A stretch of 64,000 nt of DNA from Methanothrix harundinacea 6Ac (GCF_000235565.1 NC_017527.1:744001-808000); one strand, 5' to 3'; counted from the first letter of the stretch, positions 1 through 9,348 are shown. Numbers and translations are program-made. Notes: generated by a model from the letters alone, not told the origin.

Positions 1-624
1 ATCCATCTCCCGGCGGCGGGCTCCGTCGAAGCGGCGGAAGAGCTCCAGGAAGGCCCGGTTCGCCTCAGCGAGGGAGGCGGCGCTGGCCGGGTCTTCGACG
101 AGGGGGAGGCCCCCCTCGACGGCCCCCGCCGGCCTTGCGGCGATGACCTTCCCCCTCCCATCGACGCCGACGGCGAGGGCTCCGAGGAGGTCGTCGAGGC
201 CCGCGACCCTCAGGATCGGCTCCGCCAGGGCCTCGTTCTCCCAGACCGTCCGGAGGGCCACCCTCCGGACGAGGGCCGAAGAGCCGGCGGCGGCCTCCAC
301 CCGGAGGCCGGGATCGATCCCGGCGAGGGCCCCGTTCTCCGCCAGGATCCGGCCGGCGAAGGAGTCGATCGTCCCGATCCAGGCGAAGGGGATGGAATAG
401 AGGAGGCCCGTCCACCGGGGATCTGTCTTCTCCCGGATCCCCTCGACGATCCTCCTCTTCATCTCCCCCGCCGCCTTCCTGGTGAAGGTTATCGCCGCCA
501 CCTCCCCGACGGAGATCTCCTCCCCCGCCTGGAAGGCCTCCTCGAAGATCTCGAGGTACCTCTTGGATATGGTGTAGGTCTTCCCCGTCCCGGCGCTCGC
601 CGATATGAATAGGTCGCCCTTCAT
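1..624 (-). CDS. addA: AddA/UvrD-type helicase, N-terminal part (runs off the left edge)
   Basis: The first 208 codons of a superfamily 1A DNA helicase are present; the gene is cut by the window start. The Walker A loop reads SASAGTGKTYTISKRY near residue 8, and motif Ia reads AAITFTRKAAGEMKRRI near residue 45. These are the N-terminal signatures of UvrD/RecB/AddA helicases, which unwind broken DNA ends using ATP. The start ATG overlaps the TGA of the upstream addB by 4 bases (ATGA), with a GGAGGGG ribosome-binding site inside the addB end, so the two are translationally coupled. Because the partner is an AddB-like nuclease subunit, I infer AddA (helicase plus C-terminal nuclease) rather than a stand-alone UvrD. 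The C-terminal nuclease domain that would prove this lies outside the window. Confidence 0.85.
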   Translation of the reverse strand, partial: MKGDLFISASAGTGKTYTISKRYLEIFEEAFQAGEEISVGEVAAITFTRKAAGEMKRRIVEGIREKTDPRWTGLLYSIPFAWIGTIDSFAGRILAENGALAGIDPGLRVEAAAGSSALVRRVALRTVWENEALAEPILRVAGLDDLLGALAVGVDGRGKVIAARPAGAVEGGLPLVEDPASAASLAEANRAFLELFRRFDGARRREMD

Positions 625-3600
625 CGGGACCCCTCCCCCGCCATCCAGGCGGCGATGGCGCAGGGCTCCACCTCGAAGGGGCACCCCCAGCACCCTCCCG
701 TCGACCCCTCCACCTCGGCAGCCCGCCGAAACTCTCTCCCCTGGAAGATCCCGTCCAGGGCCTCTCGGAGCTCCCCGTCCACCTCGGCGAAGGTGGGGTC
801 TGGCTTCGACCTCTGCCGGACCATCCTTCCCTCCCCGGCATGGACCTCCAGGACCCGGGAGATCCCCGGCCTCCGGACGATCCGGAATAGGGCCCTCATC
901 GATCCGGGCCGGGCTGGGACCTCGGGGAGGCCGAGGGCGAGGAGGGCGAGGGAGTAGAGCTGGAGCTGCTCCCACTCGGCGCCGGAGGTGGAGGACTTGT
1001 AGTCGGAGAGGACGACTTCGATCTCGCCCTTCTTCCCGGGGGCGCCGAGGTCGATCCGGTCGATCCTCCCCCGGAAGGTGAGGTCCCCGTAACTCTCGGC
1101 GGAGCGGGGGAGGAGCTCTCCCATCCTCGATAGCTCGAGGCTGAAGGGGACCTCCGCCATCCGGCGTCGGCCGACGGCGGCCCTGACCGGATCCTCCGCC
1201 TCGAATCTGAGATAGCCGAGGAGGTCGGAGGCGACGGCGCTGACGATCCTCCGGCGGACCGCCTCCATCCTCCTGACCTTCTCGTCGGCGAGGAACCTCG
1301 CTGCCGTCCTCTCCACCTCCCCGCGGACCAGGTCCTCTCCTCCCCCCTCCCGAAGGTCGGCGCCGGGAGGGGCCTCCCCCCCGACGGCCCTGAGGACGGC
1401 GTGGTAGGCGGTCCCCCTCTCCAGGGGGGTGAGCTCGAGGCTTCCGGGGGCCGGCTCCTCGATCCCCAGGGCGCGGGTGAGGAAGAACCGGAAGGGACAG
1501 CTCCGATAGTCCCGGAGCTTCGAGTAGCTGAAGCTCCTCACCACCAGGGTCGAGGAGACCCCGGGGTCCTCGATCCTCCACTGGAAGGGGGGCTCCCCGG
1601 CCCGGAGGCGGAGGGGATCGACCTCTCCAAGGAGATCCGCCGGGACCTCCAGGCGGCCGCCCCCCGCGATGGCTCGGGCGTACTCCACCCTCAGGTGGCG
1701 CCGGCTCAGGATCGTCGGCGATTTCGATGGCTCCTCCTCCGCCTCGGCGGCGGGAGAAACCCCTGCCATCCTCTCCAGCCAGAGGGAGGGGACGAGGGGC
1801 GCCCCCTCCCGGGAGGCCCTCGGATAGGTGACGACGGTCCGGGAGGAGGAGGCGATCGCCTTCCGGAGCCAGTACCGCTCGATCCGGTCGTTTCTCAGGT
1901 GGAGGTTTCTCTCTCCCCTCCCGGAGGAGAGGTCGTTCAGCCCGTAGAGGGGGTTTGCCGATCGGCTGGGGAAGAGGCCGTCGTTGAACCCCGCCACGAA
2001 CTTCACCCGTCGGTACCTTTTCGAGGAGAGGGCGGGGGAGAGGATCTCGACGGCCCCGGATCGGGCGGATCCGGCCCAGGCCGGGACCCCGAGGGCCGCC
2101 ACCAGGATGGAGAGGAGCCGGTCGAGGGGGAGGTCGGCCCGGCCGAGGGCCTCCAGGGTCAGGGCGGTCCTCGTCACCGCCTCCTCAAACCCATCGAGGG
2201 CAGGCACATCTCCATCGGAGTCGGAGAGCCTCGGCCGGAGAAGCTCGATCAGCCGCCCCAGCTCGGAGGCGACCGCAGCGAGGCCGGAGCCGTCGATCGC
2301 CGCCTCCATCGACGCGAGGCGGTCGAAGAGCTCCTCGGATCGGCTCATGACGAGGGCGCAAGACTCGGCCCGCCGGGCCGCCGCCGCCACCTCGCTTTCC
2401 AGAACCGTCTCGTCGGCGGCGAGGACCCGCTCCATCTCCCGGAGGGCGGACTGGTGCTCCGCCAGGGCGGCGATCCAGCTCCGGCGGGCCGAGGCGAGGT
2501 CGCCCGCCGGCAGGAGGAGGAGGCCGGCGGCGGAGGCGAGGGCCTCCAGCTCCCGGGGTGAGGTGGGGAGGGAGCCGTCGAGGAGGGTGAGGATCAGCTC
2601 GGGGGGGTATCCCGAGGCCGCCGCCCTGAAGGGGAGGAGGAGAACCTGTACCGTCTTCTTCTCCAGGAGGCTCTCCCCGGCGAGGAGCCTCGCCGGAACT
2701 CCGGCGTCCTGAAGGGCCCGGAGGATCTCGCGCCCCCGGGTGGCGGGGTCGGCGACGACGATCGATATATCCTCGGGGCGGAGCCCCTCGGAGATCAGCC
2801 TCTTCGCCTCCCGGCATAGGGCGAAGGTCTCCGCCTCCGGGTCGGGGTGGCTTTCGACGGAGACGAGGCCCCGGAGGTCGGAGGCCGGGTGGGGCGGTCC
2901 ATCCAGGAGGAAGGAGTCGAGGCCCTTCGATAGGGGCTCGTCCCGGGGGCGGCATTCGATCTCCTCGAACCCCCCTTCGGCCAGAAGGGCGAGGAACTCC
3001 TCCAGCCCTCCCCGGCTCCAGAGGGCGGGGTCGAGGGTGATCGTCGCCTCCTCGAAGAGGGGCAGAAGGCGAAGGAGAAACCCCATCTCCGCCCCCGGAA
3101 GGTCGGCTATGCCGTCGGCGAAGAGGCGGGTCCCGTACCTATTCCGGAGTTCCTCCATAGCGCCGGCCGGATCGAATCCGCGGTAGGCGTCGGCCAGGTC
3201 GAAGACCCCCCGTCCCCGGACCCGTTCGACCCCCCTCCGGACCGCCCTCGCGAGATTTAGCGCCTCCTCGGAGGCGAGGAGGTCGGCGATCTCGGCCTCG
3301 CCCCGGATGGCGAGGTCCCAGGCCGCCTCGGCGGCGGAGCGGGCGAAGGTGGCCGAAGATCGGAGGGGGGAGAAGACCCCCAGCTCATCGGCGGGGAGGT
3401 CGGAGAAGGCGTCGGCGGCGAGGAGGTTCACCACGCTCCTGCTGAGGAGCACCTCGCCGGGGTGGGCGAGCCGGTGGAGGTCTTCGGCTACCTTCGAGAG
3501 GGTGACGAAGTTTCCGGCGGGGACGGGCCCCTTCAGCGCCCGGGCGAACCTCTCGGCGAAGCTCTCCGCCTCCTCCGGGGTTGGGGCGATGAAGGTGTAG

Positions 3601-3695
3601 GAGGTGGGGTCCTCCCGGTGGGCCTCCGCCATCGCCGCCATCAGCCTCTCCGTCTTCCCCGAGAGGGCGGGGCCCCGCAGGATCTGCCTCCTCAA
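621..3695 (-). CDS. addB: AddB-like helicase-nuclease subunit with Fe-S nuclease domain
   Basis: This 1024-residue protein starts with a Walker A-like loop (GPALSGKTERL, residues 8-18) and ends with a RecB-family nuclease domain. The nuclease core is visible as LSDYKSS near residue 900, matching the D-x-K part of the PD-(D/E)xK fold. One cysteine before the nuclease (YRSCPFRFF) and three at the C terminus (CWGCPFEVEPC) match the split four-cysteine iron-sulfur staple of bacterial AddB. The family resects double-strand DNA ends together with AddA for recombination. The start is a TTG preceded by a strong GGAGGAGG-type site; no better ATG lies nearby. It faces away from the next gene across a short divergent gap. 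Low sequence similarity is usual for AddB, so the call rests on the cysteine pattern, the length and the coupled addA. Confidence 0.85.
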   Translation of the reverse strand: MRRQILRGPALSGKTERLMAAMAEAHREDPTSYTFIAPTPEEAESFAERFARALKGPVPAGNFVTLSKVAEDLHRLAHPGEVLLSRSVVNLLAADAFSDLPADELGVFSPLRSSATFARSAAEAAWDLAIRGEAEIADLLASEEALNLARAVRRGVERVRGRGVFDLADAYRGFDPAGAMEELRNRYGTRLFADGIADLPGAEMGFLLRLLPLFEEATITLDPALWSRGGLEEFLALLAEGGFEEIECRPRDEPLSKGLDSFLLDGPPHPASDLRGLVSVESHPDPEAETFALCREAKRLISEGLRPEDISIVVADPATRGREILRALQDAGVPARLLAGESLLEKKTVQVLLLPFRAAASGYPPELILTLLDGSLPTSPRELEALASAAGLLLLPAGDLASARRSWIAALAEHQSALREMERVLAADETVLESEVAAAARRAESCALVMSRSEELFDRLASMEAAIDGSGLAAVASELGRLIELLRPRLSDSDGDVPALDGFEEAVTRTALTLEALGRADLPLDRLLSILVAALGVPAWAGSARSGAVEILSPALSSKRYRRVKFVAGFNDGLFPSRSANPLYGLNDLSSGRGERNLHLRNDRIERYWLRKAIASSSRTVVTYPRASREGAPLVPSLWLERMAGVSPAAEAEEEPSKSPTILSRRHLRVEYARAIAGGGRLEVPADLLGEVDPLRLRAGEPPFQWRIEDPGVSSTLVVRSFSYSKLRDYRSCPFRFFLTRALGIEEPAPGSLELTPLERGTAYHAVLRAVGGEAPPGADLREGGGEDLVRGEVERTAARFLADEKVRRMEAVRRRIVSAVASDLLGYLRFEAEDPVRAAVGRRRMAEVPFSLELSRMGELLPRSAESYGDLTFRGRIDRIDLGAPGKKGEIEVVLSDYKSSTSGAEWEQLQLYSLALLALGLPEVPARPGSMRALFRIVRRPGISRVLEVHAGEGRMVRQRSKPDPTFAEVDGELREALDGIFQGREFRRAAEVEGSTGGCWGCPFEVEPCAIAAWMAGEGSR

Positions 3696-3835
3696 CTCTC
3701 TCCTCCTCCTTCTCCTCTTCCTCCGGGAGATCTGCCGCCGTCGTATATCCCGTTTGCTGAATCTCGCCCGAAGGGCGGAGATGACCAGACCGGTGGAGGA
3801 AGGGCTTATGACCCCGGGGCTCGATGGGGTCGGCT

Positions 3836-4462
3836 ATGGCGAGCCCTGAGGATAAGGCGAGGGCGGCGGCGAAGATCCGCCCCCGGTCCCTGGAGGAGGC
3901 GAGGGGAGCGGTGGAGGCGCGAGGCCTCCTCTTCTTGAGGCGGCTCGACCGGCTCGAGGCGGGCCTCGCGAGGGTCGGGACGGGCCGGGAGGCCGAGAGG
4001 TTCGGCAGGGCGACGGCGATGTTCCTCCTCGACTCGCTGCCGCTGAGGCCGGAGGCCTGCCCCTTCTGCGTCCAAAACGCGGGCGCGAACCGCTGCGGGT
4101 CTTGCGGCTACGCCGAGACCCACGGCGGGGAGTGCGACGCCGAGACCAGCGCCTTCGGCCAGCTGATCGAGGCGGTCGTCGACCTAGCCGGAGAGATCCA
4201 CGAGATCCGTGATAATCCCTCCACCGGAGCCGTCGATCCCGAGGAAGCTAAAAAGGAGCTGGAGGCTTCCATCGCCCGGTCGAGGGAGGCGGCGGAGCGG
4301 CTCCTGGCCGAGATCGCCGGGGCCGACGTCTCCGGGCTGATGGAGGCGAAGAGGGCCTACATCGGGGCTATCCTGGAGGCCCTCCCCGCAGGGATCATCG
4401 GATCGCCCCAGGTCGATCGGGCCATCGAAGCCGTCCGGGCGAAGCTGGTGCGGTACTGGTAA
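3836..4462 (+). CDS. Protein of unknown function with CPFC...CGSC...C cysteine cluster
   Basis: About 208 residues. I do not recognise the family. Seen: a helical N-terminal region with the motif LDRLEAGLARVG, a cysteine cluster near the middle (CPFC, then CGSC eight residues on, then another Cys) that looks like a metal or zinc-ribbon site, and a long charged, probably coiled-coil C-terminal half. ATG 3836 is preferred for a compact N terminus; ATG 3824 in frame is an alternative. The last 186 bases recur without indels at 9391-9576, where the rest of the gene is decayed. A 31-codon membrane microprotein gene with its own promoter follows in both places, so the two genes were copied as one unit. 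A role in sensing or binding linked to the microprotein is only a guess. Confidence 0.75.
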   Translation: MASPEDKARAAAKIRPRSLEEARGAVEARGLLFLRRLDRLEAGLARVGTGREAERFGRATAMFLLDSLPLRPEACPFCVQNAGANRCGSCGYAETHGGECDAETSAFGQLIEAVVDLAGEIHEIRDNPSTGAVDPEEAKKELEASIARSREAAERLLAEIAGADVSGLMEAKRAYIGAILEALPAGIIGSPQVDRAIEAVRAKLVRYW

Positions 4463-4479
4463 TAGGCGATCCCCAAAAA

Positions 4480-4489
4480 GATATAAATC
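4480..4489 (+). promoter_or_regulatory. TATA box of microprotein gene, copy 1
   Basis: GATATAAATC lies about 35 bases before the microprotein ATG, within the spacer after the upstream stop codon. The same element, preceded by AAAA, is kept in the second copy at 9590-9599. This gives the small gene its own archaeal promoter rather than simple read-through. Confidence 0.65.
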
Positions 4490-4522
4490 AAACCTCAGTC
4501 AAGATAGAGAGAGGGTGTTTTC

Positions 4523-4618
4523 ATGGACATAAAAGAGACCTTGCGCCGGTATCCCTGCATCGTAATCTTCAGCCTCTTTCTGCTGATCATGCTGATAGTG
4601 GTAATATACACCAAGTGA
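4523..4618 (+). CDS. 31-residue single-span membrane microprotein, copy 1
   Basis: The protein has a charged N terminus (MDIKETLRRYP) followed by one hydrophobic helix of about 18 residues and the ending YTK. GGTG lies five bases before the ATG, and a TATA box lies about 35 bases upstream. It is too short for normal gene calling. Evidence that it is real comes from the second copy at 9632-9727: same length, same frame and only four residue changes, all conservative or hydrophobic (K/R, V/A, I/F, K/R). The helix is therefore kept while the bases drift. The positively charged N terminus suggests the N terminus stays in the cytoplasm. No known family recognised; possible roles include membrane-complex modulator or small stress peptide. 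Confidence 0.75.
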   Translation: MDIKETLRRYPCIVIFSLFLLIMLIVVIYTK

Positions 4619-5107
4619 CAGGATGGGCATCCTTTTCTCCTATCTCTTTCATAGCGTCTTCATCGGAGTGCCCGCGTCTGCGGTCATGCCAAAGGTCGAT
4701 CCGGGGGTCCGAATAAAACCCGGCGGATGCAGCCCCGACGACCTCTCGATGATGATATACAGGACACTCGTGGAGACGGCGGAGGACAGAAGCGTTTTTT
4801 ATTGTCCTTCGCCTCCATCGATCAGATAATCCGGTTTCTGCCGTCAGGAGATCGAGGAAAAAGATAGATCGAATCAGACCTGATGGCCTCAAGGATTGAG
4901 TCAAGACGGGGATGTCTCGGCCAATTCTGCCTGGATCAGAGGCGATGCAGCAGACAATGATAATTCCAGTCTCTCCCGTTCCTCCAAAGACGACGGCCCG
5001 GCCTTTGCAGAGAGAGCTCATCCTAAGGAAAAAGGGAGCTTGCGCCATCGGCGCAGCCCGTTTGCTTATTCTGTTGTATGCTCTCTCTCTGCGTGTGATT
5101 TCATACG
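4619..5107. other. Intergenic region, no supported gene
   Basis: About 490 bases between the convergent microprotein gene and the C25 protease gene. Open frames exist on both strands but lack a ribosome-binding site, a domain or any sensible composition. No repeat or strong hairpin was seen. Confidence 0.5.
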
Positions 5108-8100
5108 TTATGCTTTACGAAGGAAGTAGCTGGATCCGCTTGCATTGTGTCTCTCTCCCTTCTTGTAGCATGGACCGGTGGTCGATCCGCTGGGACGATG
5201 GAGCACCTGACACTTATCGCACCAGCGCCATGGAATCGGATCGTCCGTTATAGAGGGGTCCATTCCAATGGCGTACTTTAAGTGTTCCCCAATGTGCTCA
5301 TTTCCGTCACGACACTTCCCTGCCTTTTCCTTGTCTCCAGCAAAGAATAGGCTGCGGCACTTCGTGCACCTGCGCCATCCCTGTTGACCGGGAGCATCCG
5401 GGGAATCATAGACCAAGACATAACGTTCTCCACTCGCCTCTTCATGGGGGCCATCATCCACAGGACAATGGTTATAACGGGGGTTAGTATTGCTGAATAG
5501 CCCATGGCACTTGGTGCATCGTCGCCAGCTTTGCTGGAGCTTGATTACAGGCACTTTTGCGACATAAGGCACGAAGTTCCCCTTTCCGGTCCCGAATTCG
5601 GAAGACACGACCGTTAAGGTGATCTCTGTCAAATCTTGAGGGATGGATGGTTTAAAAGATGCCATGCCCTGGCCATCTGTCAGTCTGGACTCCAGGACCA
5701 CGGGCTCCTGCGAAGAATTGGTCCACCCACCCATCAGAGTCACTCTCTGCAGAGCCATGGGCGAGTCTTTATTCAATACGCAGACCTCAAAGGGTCCGTC
5801 ATACGGTAGCTCCAGATAGTCCGGGCGGACGACCTGATATTTTTTTGGCACCTTCGTCCAGACGCGCATCTCCGGATCTCCGTACAGTATCCGCTCGTAG
5901 ACCGACCATAAATCTCGATCTGGCCAGCTCTGGTCTCCTGCCGCAGGTCCCAATCGTCCATTGCGATATAGGCTCCTCCAGAAGGCTTTATGCCGGGCAT
6001 CATTTCCAAAGCCCATGCGAGTATTGCCGATATAGGCCACTGCACCACCACCTGGATGCAGGACCAGCTTCTCTCCCAGAGATTGATTTCTGTTCTCGGG
6101 CGTATGGACATCATTGATATAAGCGTCCGGCTCGGCTGTGTGACATGAGCTATAAGCTACCGCGATGAAGTATTCATTGTGATTCTTAAAATCATCGCGG
6201 GCCCCGTGCCCTTCATCGCACCAGACCATAGCGCACCTGCTTGGGTTACCGTGACTCTGCAGGATGGCTAGATGACACCCCCTGTCGAGAGCTGCACGGA
6301 TGTTCTCCACCTTCAGTGGCTGAGCGGGCGGCAAGCTCGCAGTCCCCCAAACCTCCTTATAGTCCGAGTAGTATCGCTGGTAGTCGTCGAATTCTCCGAA
6401 AAGTCCCGAGAGGCAATTGCGCATGCCCTCTGCCTGCCTGGTCCAGGTATCACCACGGGGATAGCCATAGAACCAAATTATTCTCTTGGGAGCAACTTTG
6501 AGGGCCGATCCCGTCAGCTTTACATATTCGGTGGGAGTGCTGGAGGAACCCCAATAGTACTTTCGCCCCATACCAACCCTCCGCTCTACGAAACGCCAGC
6601 TCAAGAATCCTGTAATTGGGACCGATGACCCATCGTCATAGATGCAGCTGATATCTGTCCCGAACTCTCTATCGGCCTCGAAGAATCTCGCAACTACGTG
6701 GAAATTGGATTCTTTCCACAAATCTCTCAGCACTTGAAACAGTTTTTCTTGGAGGTGGATCAGAACAAAGTCATCCTGCACCGAATAGATGAATTTTCCG
6801 CTATCTGGTGTTTCCCTAATCCGGTCTGGGTCCTGCCAGAGATTGTTCGTAGTATCCTCTTCGAGGTCTACTGCCATAATCACCCGCTTCAGGTAGGTGG
6901 GATCGACGACTTCAGGGACTTCGTTATCTCCAACTGGTGTCTGAAGACGTTCATACGTCAAGACTCTATCGACAAAGGAGCGAGCGTCTTCACCTGTCCT
7001 TACGGGAGCGCGCCCCACCCAGATGTCGGGGATGCTGGGATCGGAGCTGTCGACAGGAGTCTCTTCGCCGTGTTCGCCGGTTTCATCGTCCACCCAACGG
7101 TACTGGCCATAATAGCCATTATCGAATAGATCGAAGTCGTGTTTATCGGACGGCTCCGAGTCCATACAGGCGTAGTAGAGATCAGAGGGAATCAGCCTAT
7201 CCTTCTCAAGTATCCAATAAAAATCATCGTTTATGTCTGACTCAGGTCCCTCAACTATGAGGTTACATACCGGTGTGTCCTTGGGTGTCTCAGAGTAACC
7301 CTTTTCGGAATTATATGGTTCAGGCTCCCCCTTTAAATCCTGATTGTTGTCCTCGTATAGCGGACGATAATCCCTCTTTGTGAAGTACCACCCAAGTTCA
7401 CCATTGCCGATCTCCCTTCTATTTTCCTTGAATTTTATCACTTTTCCCCGGGAGCTGCATAGCTTCGTCAGGGAGTTAACGGTGAAAAATCTGCACTCGT
7501 GACAGAGGCGAGCTTTTTTGGGATTTCCAACCAAGACGCGTCCTCTTGGTGGTGGATTTGTTCTTGAAGCTTCTATGTCCTCCCCATAATCACAAAAATC
7601 CCAGCCAGGATATTTTCCTTTGCAGGTTGCATAACCGAGCAATTTTCTCATGGGGACTATTTCGAGGGAGCCTCCGAGCAGCAGATATTCAAGGCCCCAG
7701 TTATTATGAGCCCATTTGATGAAGTTGCGGATAACCTCCTGAAGATCCCGAGCAGGATTTGCAGAGTTGGCATGTGCAAAATCTCCATAATCTCCTGCGA
7801 GGATGGACTCAACGGTCACAACTCGTGTGCGCATGCCGCGTGATGTCTTCCATTCCGCCAGCCGCTCGAAGTGCTCTACTGGCCCGGGTCCATTAACATT
7901 TAAAGCCTTCTTTCGAGGGTCATTTTTTTCGGGGGCACCGTTCCCGTCTGTGCCCTTCTCAGGCCATGTAGAATTATCGGTGATGATGACATAGGGTATG
8001 CTTGGAAGATCGACCACTTCCTTAACGCCAGACCCAACATCTTTGGCCATGAAGACGTGATCCCTATCCAGAACAGACTGGATCCGCTGCAATCTGCGCT

Positions 8101-8983
8101 GTCTGAACGTGCGATCAGCCGCAAGTGCCTTCTCAGCAGGTCGGGCCTCCTGTAAATCATAGTGAACAGTGTAGCGCAGGTTCGGGTGGAATATGAAGTT
8201 GCGCTTGACGGGATCGAACTGGACGGGCCGGACGAGCATCCTGAGGATCTGAACAGACTCTTTCTGTCTGATCGATAACCGGACGACCATATCTGCTGGG
8301 TACGGCTTCGTCTGCTTCAGATAGCTGGGATAGACCTGCATGAGGGAAACACTCCCGGGGAAGATGGGTTCTGGGTCTATCCGGTCTCCCCAGTCCTGCT
8401 TTGGTGCCCTGACCGGTAGTGGATTAACCTCCGCCGGCAGACGTATCGATCTGCCCGGCTGAACCTCCACCTTGAGGACCTTTGCTCCAAGAGGCAGGAC
8501 GATGTATTGGATCTTCTCTGGCAGCGAAGGCGCTCCTATCAGCCCTCCGTTATCCCATCCAGGCAGGCGCGGGATGTCGAGCATATCCACCTTCTCCATC
8601 TTCAGATCGCTCTGTAAGAGATTTACCCCCGCCTCGACAATGCCGTCAGGGCCGGAGGGAGAGAGCTGGCCGAGCTTTTCGCGAGGTATCTCTAGCTCGA
8701 TATGCTCTTCATCTTTCGCACCCCACTGCATCTTCTCTTTGGTATCCATCAGGAAACGAAAAGGTGGCGTGAAGATGCGGAGGAATATCTCAGGACGGGC
8801 CTCAAACAGGTCTGGAGCTGCGTCTTTCTGATAAACCATTTTAAAACTACCATCGGAATCAGTTATAGTCGTTTTAAGGGACTTGTCATATCTTCTGCCT
8901 CTATCATAGGATCGGACAATTAATCCACTGATGCCGAGATGGCTTTCAAGCTCGCGTATGCGTCCAGATATAGTATATTGCAT
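5108..8983 (-). CDS. Gingipain-like (peptidase C25) cysteine protease with C-terminal CxxC repeats
   Basis: This 1291-residue protein opens with a beta-rich region like a carboxypeptidase-regulatory/transthyretin domain (residues 1-60) and no signal peptide. A C25 propeptide-like region follows. The caspase-like core carries IPYVIITDN near 330, LLLGGSLEIVP, and PDIWVGRAPVRT. The catalytic pair is His911 in QSHGNP and Cys947 in YSSCHTA. A Cys insertion (CHEC...C) sits within the core. The C terminus from about residue 1150 has three units of the form W-R-x-C-x-K-C-x-x-L followed by a third Cys and a His, probably metal-binding. The start ATG follows GGAG at seven bases, with an ATATATAT-rich promoter upstream. 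Base composition is clearly more AT-rich than the flanking genes, which suggests transfer. The second C25 protein in the window (32685-34838) is differently built. Confidence 0.8.
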   Translation of the reverse strand: MQYTISGRIRELESHLGISGLIVRSYDRGRRYDKSLKTTITDSDGSFKMVYQKDAAPDLFEARPEIFLRIFTPPFRFLMDTKEKMQWGAKDEEHIELEIPREKLGQLSPSGPDGIVEAGVNLLQSDLKMEKVDMLDIPRLPGWDNGGLIGAPSLPEKIQYIVLPLGAKVLKVEVQPGRSIRLPAEVNPLPVRAPKQDWGDRIDPEPIFPGSVSLMQVYPSYLKQTKPYPADMVVRLSIRQKESVQILRMLVRPVQFDPVKRNFIFHPNLRYTVHYDLQEARPAEKALAADRTFRQRRLQRIQSVLDRDHVFMAKDVGSGVKEVVDLPSIPYVIITDNSTWPEKGTDGNGAPEKNDPRKKALNVNGPGPVEHFERLAEWKTSRGMRTRVVTVESILAGDYGDFAHANSANPARDLQEVIRNFIKWAHNNWGLEYLLLGGSLEIVPMRKLLGYATCKGKYPGWDFCDYGEDIEASRTNPPPRGRVLVGNPKKARLCHECRFFTVNSLTKLCSSRGKVIKFKENRREIGNGELGWYFTKRDYRPLYEDNNQDLKGEPEPYNSEKGYSETPKDTPVCNLIVEGPESDINDDFYWILEKDRLIPSDLYYACMDSEPSDKHDFDLFDNGYYGQYRWVDDETGEHGEETPVDSSDPSIPDIWVGRAPVRTGEDARSFVDRVLTYERLQTPVGDNEVPEVVDPTYLKRVIMAVDLEEDTTNNLWQDPDRIRETPDSGKFIYSVQDDFVLIHLQEKLFQVLRDLWKESNFHVVARFFEADREFGTDISCIYDDGSSVPITGFLSWRFVERRVGMGRKYYWGSSSTPTEYVKLTGSALKVAPKRIIWFYGYPRGDTWTRQAEGMRNCLSGLFGEFDDYQRYYSDYKEVWGTASLPPAQPLKVENIRAALDRGCHLAILQSHGNPSRCAMVWCDEGHGARDDFKNHNEYFIAVAYSSCHTAEPDAYINDVHTPENRNQSLGEKLVLHPGGGAVAYIGNTRMGFGNDARHKAFWRSLYRNGRLGPAAGDQSWPDRDLWSVYERILYGDPEMRVWTKVPKKYQVVRPDYLELPYDGPFEVCVLNKDSPMALQRVTLMGGWTNSSQEPVVLESRLTDGQGMASFKPSIPQDLTEITLTVVSSEFGTGKGNFVPYVAKVPVIKLQQSWRRCTKCHGLFSNTNPRYNHCPVDDGPHEEASGERYVLVYDSPDAPGQQGWRRCTKCRSLFFAGDKEKAGKCRDGNEHIGEHLKYAIGMDPSITDDPIPWRWCDKCQVLHRPSGSTTGPCYKKGERHNASGSSYFLRKA

Positions 8984-9348
8984 ATATACACTCCAGCCAA
9001 TTTTTTACTTTAGTTATAGTTCATGATATATATCTATTTCTGTCAAAGTGGAAAACTAGTACAAGAAAATATATTATTATGTATATGTAATATCATCGAT
9101 CGAATCAACGAACTTTATAGTTGGAATTTATAGCAGAAATTTATATTGTATATGGATTAATAGTACTTCTTTACTGACGAAGTGCTGCTACATAATGATC
9201 TGATCTCGTTTAATCAATTCATCCCTTAATAAAATATTCCGTATTATCTGTATAATATCTTTCAACAAAAATTTATCATCCCCCTCCTGAAGCTATCGAT
9301 TATTCCTGGTGATTTGAGGCTTTTAAGGATGCCTGAACTCTATCAAAC
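8984..9348. other. AT-rich intergenic region with the C25 promoter
   Basis: This is the most AT-rich stretch of the left half. On the minus strand, AGATATATATC around 9027-9040 is a good TATA box for the C25 gene. The rest holds no open frame I can support. The AT bias fits DNA acquired together with the C25 gene. Confidence 0.5.

Noticed and set aside
1401-2561. 386-codon frame opposite addB
   Set aside because: Composition dominated by G, E, P and R, no domain, and fully covered by addB.
4587-5048. 153-codon minus-strand frame between the microprotein and C25 genes
   Set aside because: It overlaps the microprotein end, has no ribosome-binding site and no recognisable segment.
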